The translations under genes and the position numbers were made by a program. Shown here piece by piece: positions 12,997-17,124 of a stretch of DNA of 17,124 nt. The stretch is from Bacillota bacterium (lineage in GTDB: Bacteria > Bacillota_E > RBS10-35 > JAJYVN01), in the NCBI GenBank assembly GCA_021846605.1, contig JAJZWQ010000053.1, positions 1-17,124 on the forward strand, read 5' to 3'. The notes under the pieces were generated by a model. The model had not been told where the DNA came from, did no database searches, and worked only from the letters and a program-made list of their open reading frames with translations. Positions within the stretch are counted from its first letter, which is position 1; every line of letters starts with the position of its first letter.

Positions 12997-13006
12997 GACC
13001 GACCGT

Positions 13007-14041
13007 TCAGCCCACGGTCGTCCAGGTGGCCATGACCACCTTCTGCAGCACCTCGTCCGGGCGCACCGGCCGGCCCAAGCGGCGGGACGAATAGGCCGCG
13101 CCCACCACCTTCATCGCCTCCAACCCCGCATCGTCGGCGACGGGCGCCGGCGCGCCGACCGCCAAGGCGCGGGCGAAGTCGTCCAAAAGCCGCGCGCGGG
13201 GCGATACGACGGGGGGCAACGCCACCTCGGCCCAATCCTCGGCGAACGCCCACAGACGCTGCCCATCGGTGACCAACTGGCCCCGGGCGCCGATGATGCG
13301 CACGCCGCCGTCCCCCAGGGGACCGGCTCCGCCGGGGGCGCTCCAGGAGGCGGCCACCGACCCCACCGCCCCGTCGCGGTAACCGATGGTGGTCACCGCC
13401 GTATCCTCGACCTCGATCCCGGCGGTGCGTGCCTCGTGTTCGGCGAAGACCCGCTCGACGTGCAGGCCCGTGGCCCAGTGCACCACGTCCAACAGGGGGA
13501 GAACCTCGCCCAAGAGCAGCCCCCCCCCGGCCTGCAAGCGCAGGCTCCGCCATCCCTCTCCCCAGCCGGCCGGCCGTTGAACGACACGCTGGACGTGCAC
13601 GGCCTGCAACGGCCCGAGCGTCCCGCCAGCGATCGTCTCGCGCACCCGTTGCCACACCGGCCGGTAGCGGTCGGCCAGAGCCACACACAGCCGCACGCCG
13701 CAGTCGCGCGCCAGTTGCAGAGCGTGCAACGCCTCGTCGGGATTGGCCGCGCCAGGGGGCTCGATGAGGACGTGCTTGCCGGCGCGAGCCGCCGCTTGCG
13801 CCAGCATCGCGCCCAGGAACGTCGGCACGGCCAGGTAGACCGCGTCCACATCCGCGCGCACCAGGAGGTCTTCGGAAGAATCCACCGCCGCGCACGAGAG
13901 GAGTTGCGCCACTCGGCGCGCCCGCTCGGGTTCGGCGTCGGCGACGGCGGTCACCTCGACCGCCTCCGCACCCCGCAGTTCCGCGGCCAAGTCCTCTGCC
14001 ACGCTACCCGCACCCACCAGGCCCAATCTCAGCTTTGCCAC
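13007..14041 (-). CDS. Gfo/Idh/MocA-family protein lacking the usual catalytic Lys and His
   Basis: A 344-residue Rossmann-fold protein, first gene of the operon. The dinucleotide motif is present (GLVGAGSVAE, residues 7-16). The signature EKP, which carries the catalytic Lys, is replaced by EPP at 94-96 (codons GAG CCC CCT). The active-site His is also replaced: where the fifth operon gene has GGGVLMDLGPHVLD, this one has GGGLLLGEVLPLLD (172-185), with Pro182 in the His place while Asp185 remains. It may be a non-catalytic sugar- or NAD-binding protein, perhaps a sensor or partner subunit, or an enzyme with altered chemistry. The GTG start has GGAGG eight bases upstream. The gene is otherwise intact and of normal length, so decay is unlikely. 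Its function is unknown. Confidence 0.8.
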   Translation of the reverse strand: MAKLRLGLVGAGSVAEDLAAELRGAEAVEVTAVADAEPERARRVAQLLSCAAVDSSEDLLVRADVDAVYLAVPTFLGAMLAQAAARAGKHVLIEPPGAANPDEALHALQLARDCGVRLCVALADRYRPVWQRVRETIAGGTLGPLQAVHVQRVVQRPAGWGEGWRSLRLQAGGGLLLGEVLPLLDVVHWATGLHVERVFAEHEARTAGIEVEDTAVTTIGYRDGAVGSVAASWSAPGGAGPLGDGGVRIIGARGQLVTDGQRLWAFAEDWAEVALPPVVSPRARLLDDFARALAVGAPAPVADDAGLEAMKVVGAAYSSRRLGRPVRPDEVLQKVVMATWTTVG

Positions 14042-14067
14042 CGCTCACGCCTCCATCGCGTGCAGTT

Positions 14068-14085
14068 TGGGCGACATGTGGGCGA
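14068..14085. repeat. Direct repeat TGGGCGA, 11-bp period
   Basis: TGGGCGA occurs at 14068-14074 and again at 14079-14085, so the copies start 11 bp apart, about one helical turn. It lies 27-44 bp upstream of the operon's first codon. A dimeric regulator could bind here, though short GC-rich repeats also arise by chance. Confidence 0.3.
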
Positions 14086-14101
14086 ATCCCTGCCCGTAGG
14101 C

Positions 14102-14139
14102 TGCCCGGGGCGCGGCCAGAGTTGCGGCCGCCCCGGGCA
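14102..14139. repeat. 14-bp inverted repeat in the divergent promoter region
   Basis: The left arm (14102-14117, TGCCCGGGGC then GC then GGCC) and the right arm (14126-14139, GGCCGCCCCGGGCA) are reverse complements over 14 bp, with a two-base bulge in the left arm and an eight-base loop AGAGTTGC. It could be an operator shared by both transcripts or a hairpin in one leader. It lies about 60 bp from the operon start and 110 bp from the oxidoreductase start. Confidence 0.45.
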
Positions 14140-14230
14140 CGGGGGACCCGGGCCTTCCAGCCACCCGTCACACGCCGTCGGGCGGGACGCCGCAGGAGCG
14201 GAGGGCCCGAGCGCGAACGCCGGTGTTCCT

Positions 14231-14240
14231 GGAGGGGAGG
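14231..14240 (+). promoter_or_regulatory. Ribosome binding site deciding the start of the divergent oxidoreductase
   Basis: GGAGGGGAGG ends nine bases before the ATG at 14250. An upstream in-frame GTG at 14223 would place this motif inside the coding region, so ATG 14250 is preferred. Confidence 0.65.
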
Positions 14241-14249
14241 TTTGGGCGG

Positions 14250-15263
14250 ATGGTTGCACTGGTCTCTGGACGCAAGGTGCGTCTCGGCTTCGTCGGAACC
14301 GGGGGCAACGCCCGGGCCCACATGGCCAGCGTCATGGCCGACCCGCAGGCCGAGGTGGTCGCCGTCTGCGATACGAGCACAGAGGCGATGCAGGCGGCGG
14401 TGTCCGGCTCGCCGGCGCTGGCGGCGCTGCCCCGCTTCACGGACTACCGCGCGCTCATCGACGAGGTGCACCCCGACGGGGTGGTCATCTCCATCCCCCA
14501 CACGCTGCACTACGCCGCGGCAGCGTATGCGTTGGAGCACGGGGTGTCGGCGGAGGTGGAGAAGCCGCTGACCTGCAAGGGTGCGGACGCCCATGCGCTG
14601 ATCGCCCTGCGGGAACGGACCGGGCTGGTGCTGACCGTGGGCTACCAGCGTCACTACCAGGGCGCTTGGCGCTGGGTCCGCGCGCAAGTGGCGGGCGGCG
14701 CCTTCGGGCCCGTCCACTTCGTAGAGGCCTGGCAGTGCCAGTCCTGGCCGGGCCGCGGCTGGCGGGGGGTACCGGAACTCTCGGGGGGCGGCCAGCTCAA
14801 CGATTCAGGAAGCCACCTCGCAGACATCCTGCTCTGGGCCGGCGGCATCCGGCCGGCCGAGGTCTTCGCCTACCAGGAGAACCGGGGGCTGCAGGTGGAC
14901 CGCATCTCGGCCATCAGTTTCCGTTTCCCGGAGGCGGGCGTGGGGACCGTCGCCATCATCGGCGACTCGGTCCGCGGAATGGACGAGGGCGTCCAGTTCT
15001 ACTGCCGCGACGCGCGGGTGCGCGTCGACGGGATGGACGGCCGCGCGCGCCTGACCTGGTACGGGAGCGATGGGGCACCGCACGTCGTGCCCGCCGAGGA
15101 GTTGCCCGGCTACCCCTCAAACAAGGACGCCAACTTCGTCCGTGCCATCCTCGGGGAGCAGGAGCCACAGGCCACCGCCGAAGACGGCCTAGGCGTGGCC
15201 GCCTTCACCGAGGCGGTGTACCGGTCGGTGGAGACGCACGCGCCGGCCGCCGTCCAGTGGTGA
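14250..15263 (+). CDS. Gfo/Idh/MocA-family oxidoreductase, divergent
   Basis: A 337-residue NAD(P)-dependent oxidoreductase of the same superfamily as two operon proteins. The Rossmann motif is GFVGTGGNARAH (residues 13-24). The catalytic EKP is intact at 104-106, and GGGQLNDSGSHLAD (179-192) keeps His189 and Asp192. VGYQRHYQGAW (130-140) is a common family segment lining the substrate pocket. It should oxidise or reduce a sugar-type hydroxyl in the cytoplasm. It is transcribed away from the operon and shares the 208-bp control region, which suggests co-regulation. A pair of GC-rich hairpins follows the stop. The exact substrate cannot be read from sequence. Confidence 0.85.
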   Translation: MVALVSGRKVRLGFVGTGGNARAHMASVMADPQAEVVAVCDTSTEAMQAAVSGSPALAALPRFTDYRALIDEVHPDGVVISIPHTLHYAAAAYALEHGVSAEVEKPLTCKGADAHALIALRERTGLVLTVGYQRHYQGAWRWVRAQVAGGAFGPVHFVEAWQCQSWPGRGWRGVPELSGGGQLNDSGSHLADILLWAGGIRPAEVFAYQENRGLQVDRISAISFRFPEAGVGTVAIIGDSVRGMDEGVQFYCRDARVRVDGMDGRARLTWYGSDGAPHVVPAEELPGYPSNKDANFVRAILGEQEPQATAEDGLGVAAFTEAVYRSVETHAPAAVQW

Positions 15264-15282
15264 CCGGAGGTCCGGGGATCGC

Positions 15283-15315
15283 CCGGGGGCAGGCGCCCAC
15301 CGCGCCCGCCCCCGG
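15283..15315 (+). terminator. First post-gene hairpin
   Basis: CCGGGGGC (15283-15290) and GCCCCCGG (15308-15315) form an 8-bp perfect inverted repeat with a 17-base loop, 20 bases after the oxidoreductase stop. There is no U tract, so termination by this hairpin is uncertain. Confidence 0.3.
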
Positions 15316-15341
15316 CCTCGCCGGCCGCCGCCGCGCTTGTC

Positions 15342-15370
15342 GCGCCGCCCCCCAGAGAGGGCGGCGGCGC
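15342..15370 (+). terminator. Second, stronger post-gene hairpin
   Basis: GCGCCGCC (15342-15349) pairs with GGCGGCGC (15363-15370). Three further C-G pairs inside give an 11-bp all-GC stem with one bulged C and a short loop. It lies 79 bases after the oxidoreductase stop. The stem is very stable but no T run follows, which is common in GC-rich genomes; it could work as a terminator or as an mRNA-end stabiliser. Confidence 0.4.
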
Positions 15371-15463
15371 CAGGTGGGCGGCACGGCCCCCGGGCGGCAT
15401 CGCGCCGCTGCCGATCGCCACGACCTTGGTCGGAGAGAACCGCTCTAGACAGTGTCTGCGCTA

Positions 15464-15483
15464 GTGGCGCGTTCCGTTAGTTC
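15464..15483 (+). repeat. IS630 left terminal inverted repeat
   Basis: Reading inward it starts GTGGCGCGTTCC. It matches the right end at 14 of 20 positions and lies directly after TA at 15462-15463. Confidence 0.6.
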
Positions 15484-15519
15484 AGGGGCCAACAGTGCCA
15501 CGGTGGGTGCGAGGGCGGT

Positions 15520-15810
15520 TCAGGCTGGAGTGAGCACGAACGCAAAGTCATTCACGAGCATGGTCAGGAGTTCGGTAAGGGTCCCGGTAAACGGCGTCGG
15601 TTCCCACTTGCCCCGACGATCCGTCAGGCCCAGTTGGTACTGCCCGCGCTGCAAGGAGGTCAGGCGTGCTCGGTTCCAGCGGTCATCGTCTTCCTGGGTG
15701 TAGATGACCAGATGCTGTCCGTATGCGCGCACGTGCAGGTGCGCAAAGCCCTTGTCGTGCAGGACGTTCTCGGCCATGACGGCCTGCGAGAGCAGGTGCG
15801 GGGCAGCCAC
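15520..15810 (-). CDS. IS630-associated 96-residue protein of unknown function
   Basis: A 96-residue protein encoded inside the insertion sequence directly behind the transposase. Its GTG start follows the transposase TAG with no gap. The ribosome site AAGGAGG lies in the last transposase codons, eight bases upstream, so translation is probably coupled. An internal ATG at 15777 has no such site. The sequence is rich in aromatic and charged residues (HDKGFAHLHVRAYGQHLVIY, then GKWEPTPFTGTLTELLTMLV) and reads like a compact mixed beta-sheet protein. I see no membrane segment, signal peptide, helix-turn-helix or metal motif. The element position suggests an accessory role in transposition or its control, but this is inference. 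Base composition is less GC-extreme than that of the operon genes. Confidence 0.65.
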   Translation of the reverse strand: MAAPHLLSQAVMAENVLHDKGFAHLHVRAYGQHLVIYTQEDDDRWNRARLTSLQRGQYQLGLTDRRGKWEPTPFTGTLTELLTMLVNDFAFVLTPA

Positions 15811-16905
15811 CTAACCCGCCTCCTTCTGCATCGGGTAGCCGCGGAACGTCCATTTGAACGGATGACCTTCCCCGCCGTTCCATCGGTCCACGAAGGCCAT
15901 GATCCGGTCCGTCAACTCCTGCGCCGACGCGAAGCTGCCATGCCGCACCACCCTCCGCTGCAAGATCGAAAAGAAGATCTCCACCTGATTCACCCACGAC
16001 GCGTGGATCGGTGTGTGGTGGAACGCGAACTTGCCGCCGTGCGCTGCGTTGAACTTCGTCCAGCGCTCGCCCTTGCCGTCGTAGTGGATGTTCAGGTTAT
16101 CCCAGACGATATGGATCTCCTTGGCGTCCTGGTACTGCTCCGCCACCCGCTCCATGAATGCCACGAGATCGTCCCCCGTCCGCGTGCGGCCACAGGAGCC
16201 GATCACATCCCCCGTCGCAACGTTGAGCGCCGCCAGCGCCGACACCGTCCCGTGCCGCTTGTACTCGTACTCATATCTGCCCGGGCGTCCCGGCCGAGGC
16301 TGCCGCGTCTCATACTTGCGCTCCAACGCCTGCAGTCCTGAGTCCTCATCCACACACAACACCACAGACTCAGGCGGCGGTTCCAGATACAGACCTACGA
16401 CCTCGTTGACCTTCTCCTTGAACTCCGGGTCCTTGCTGTGCAGCCATCCCCGCACGTGATGCGGATGCAACTCATGCTTGGCCAGCGTGCGATGAATGCT
16501 CGACCGGCTCATCACCGGCCCTTCCACCTCGCGCGCCGCGACCTCAGTCAGCAGATCGTGTGTCCACAGCGGCGCTTCCGCGTGCCCATAGTTCGCCGGG
16601 GTATCACAAGCCAACGCGATGACCTCGTACCGCTGGGGCACACTGAAGATCGGCGGCCGGCCCGAACGGGGCTCGTCGTGCAACCCCTCCGGACCCGCTG
16701 CCCTGAACCGGCTCCGCCACTTCTTCACCGTCTTGACACTGATCTCCAGGCCTTCGGCCACACGGGCGGCCGTTGCGCCGTCCGCCAACTGCAAGATGAT
16801 CGACGCACGCAGGTGCAGGCGATGTTCCACCCGTTGCCCGTTCGCCCACGCCCTCAGCTTCTCGCGCTGCTCAACAGCCAGTCCCAACCGTGCAGGTCGC
16901 CGCAT
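15811..16905 (-). CDS. IS630-family DDE transposase
   Basis: A 364-residue transposase that cuts and joins DNA at TA sites. An N-terminal helix-turn-helix part (residues about 28-70, including GLEISVKTVKKWRSRF) would bind the element ends; a linker GLHDEPRSGRPP (74-85) is typical of the family. The catalytic acidic triad is readable: Asp186 in CVDEDSG, Asp269 in IVWDNLNIH and Glu309 in HASWVNQVEIFFS. There is no frameshift. ATG 16905 is chosen because MRRPARLGL matches usual family starts; an in-frame GTG at 16935 is possible and has GAGGTG before it. A leader hairpin covers that region. The gene is followed without a gap by the companion gene. Activity is likely, given intact frames and ends, but untested. 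Confidence 0.9.
   Translation of the reverse strand: MRRPARLGLAVEQREKLRAWANGQRVEHRLHLRASIILQLADGATAARVAEGLEISVKTVKKWRSRFRAAGPEGLHDEPRSGRPPIFSVPQRYEVIALACDTPANYGHAEAPLWTHDLLTEVAAREVEGPVMSRSSIHRTLAKHELHPHHVRGWLHSKDPEFKEKVNEVVGLYLEPPPESVVLCVDEDSGLQALERKYETRQPRPGRPGRYEYEYKRHGTVSALAALNVATGDVIGSCGRTRTGDDLVAFMERVAEQYQDAKEIHIVWDNLNIHYDGKGERWTKFNAAHGGKFAFHHTPIHASWVNQVEIFFSILQRRVVRHGSFASAQELTDRIMAFVDRWNGGEGHPFKWTFRGYPMQKEAG
15819..15825 (-). promoter_or_regulatory. Ribosome binding site of the companion gene inside the transposase 3' end
   Basis: AAGGAGG is formed by the codons for Lys-Glu and the first base of Ala at the end of the transposase, eight bases before the GTG at 15810. It argues that the small frame is a real gene and that the two are translated together. 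Confidence 0.6.
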
Positions 16906-16920
16906 CGCGCCTTTTGCACC

Positions 16921-16964
16921 CGCCCCGGCCGCCACCCATGCACCTCAGCATGACGGCCGGGGCG
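16921..16964 (-). promoter_or_regulatory. Hairpin over the transposase leader
   Basis: Perfect 11-bp arms (CGCCCCGGCCG at 16921-16931 and CGGCCGGGGCG at 16954-16964) enclose a second 5-bp stem (CATGC at 16937-16941, GCATG at 16948-16952) around a six-base loop. In the transposase mRNA the loop holds TGAGGT, a potential ribosome site, and the alternative GTG start (16935) lies in the internal bulge. It lies 16 bases before ATG 16905. It may limit transposase translation from read-through transcripts, as leader hairpins do in IS10 and IS50. Confidence 0.5.
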
Positions 16965-17006
16965 CGGATTGTCCAGCGCTTTTTTCCCGTTGCCCTTTGC
17001 GGGAAC

Positions 17007-17026
17007 GGACTTCTGAAACGAGCCAC
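17007..17026 (-). repeat. IS630 right terminal inverted repeat
   Basis: Reading inward on the minus strand it starts GTGGCTCGTTTC, matching the left end at 14 of 20 positions. TA follows at 17027-17028. Confidence 0.6.
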
Positions 17027-17124
17027 TAGTCTCAGACTTCGGCTCATTGGTTCGCCGCCGCCCGGAAACCGTTGAGCCCCAAGGATCATCCACATGCTGG
17101 CAGATTGTGCATCCCGCATGCGGT

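Larger units (their letters stand above)
14042..14249. promoter_or_regulatory. Divergent control region
   Basis: These 208 bases separate the operon start from the oppositely oriented oxidoreductase, so both promoters should lie here. I see no convincing -35/-10 pair on either strand. The region holds a direct repeat (14068-14085) and a strong inverted repeat (14102-14139), both candidate binding sites for a regulator encoded elsewhere. Confidence 0.5.
15264..15463. other. Intergenic spacer before the IS630 element
   Basis: I see no plausible gene in these 200 bases. They hold two GC-rich hairpins near the oxidoreductase stop and end at the TA dinucleotide (15462-15463) flanking the insertion sequence. 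Confidence 0.6.
15464..17026 (-). mobile_element. IS630-family insertion sequence with transposase and a 96-residue companion
   Basis: The 1,563-bp element is bounded by imperfect inverted repeats directly inside TA dinucleotides (15462-15463 and 17027-17028), as expected of IS630/Tc1-mariner elements, which duplicate TA on insertion. It carries a complete DDE transposase gene and, downstream in the same direction, a small coupled gene. The reading frames are intact, so it may be active. Similarity between the two ends (GTCTG) continues a few bases outside the TA pairs, so the true termini may be slightly further out. Confidence 0.7.

Noticed and set aside
12921..13895. N-terminal extension of GH38-2 to an upstream start
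   Set aside because: The extension runs through the intergenic gap and out of frame through the Gfo-like gene; ATG 12920 has a strong ribosome site and puts the His motif at a normal place.
13436..15448. 670-codon plus-strand open frame spanning the divergent region
   Set aside because: It crosses the control region and overlaps two Gfo-like genes in other frames; low-complexity composition typical of spurious GC-rich frames.
16980..17006. T run plus TTCCCG/CGGGAA stem as a terminator inside the IS
   Set aside because: The T run precedes the stem on the plus strand and is an A run on the minus strand, so neither orientation has hairpin-then-U order.

Overview
The window is a stretch of GC-rich bacterial DNA. 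GTG start codons are common, purine-rich GGAGG-type ribosome sites are strong, and genes are packed tightly, several sharing 4-nt stop/start overlaps. Two insertion-sequence traces flank the block. The host cannot be named from sequence alone. A high-GC Bacillota, Chloroflexota or Armatimonadota-like bacterium would fit, partly because the D-lyxose isomerase resembles the Bacillus YdaE type, but this is a guess.

Layout from left to right: (1) positions 1-36 hold the first 12 codons, on the minus strand, of what looks like an IS607-type serine recombinase that leaves the window. (2) 206-1135 (+) is an aldose 1-epimerase-like protein. (3) 1147-14041 (-) is one eight-gene carbohydrate operon, convergent with the epimerase. 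In transcription order it contains: a Gfo/Idh/MocA-type protein lacking the usual catalytic Lys and His; two tandem GH38 alpha-mannosidases; a DeoC/LacD/DhnA-type class I aldolase; an orthodox Gfo/Idh/MocA oxidoreductase; a PfkB sugar kinase; a cupin D-lyxose isomerase; and a large exported GxGYxYP-type lipoprotein. (4) A 208-bp divergent control region at 14042-14249 carries a strong inverted repeat and a short direct repeat. (5) 14250-15263 (+) is a third Gfo/Idh/MocA oxidoreductase, followed by two hairpins. (6) 15464-17026 is an IS630-family insertion sequence flanked by TA. It carries a DDE transposase plus an immediately downstream, translationally coupled 96-residue protein of unknown function. 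(7) 17029-17124 has no gene that I can see.

The operon suggests catabolism of an alpha-mannoside or a related sugar. GH38 enzymes would release a mannose-like sugar, the epimerase-like protein could equilibrate its anomers, and the cupin isomerase could convert the aldose to a ketose (D-mannose to D-fructose is a known activity of this family). The PfkB kinase would phosphorylate the ketose and the class I aldolase would cleave the ketose phosphate. The oxidoreductases point to extra redox or epimerisation chemistry on an unusual sugar, so plain mannose may not be the true substrate. No transporter or classical regulator is present in the window. The best targets for follow-up are the pseudo-catalytic Gfo protein at the head of the operon, the isomerase-kinase-aldolase module beside two GH38s, the GxGYxYP lipoprotein, and the two-gene IS630 element with a hairpin over its transposase leader.
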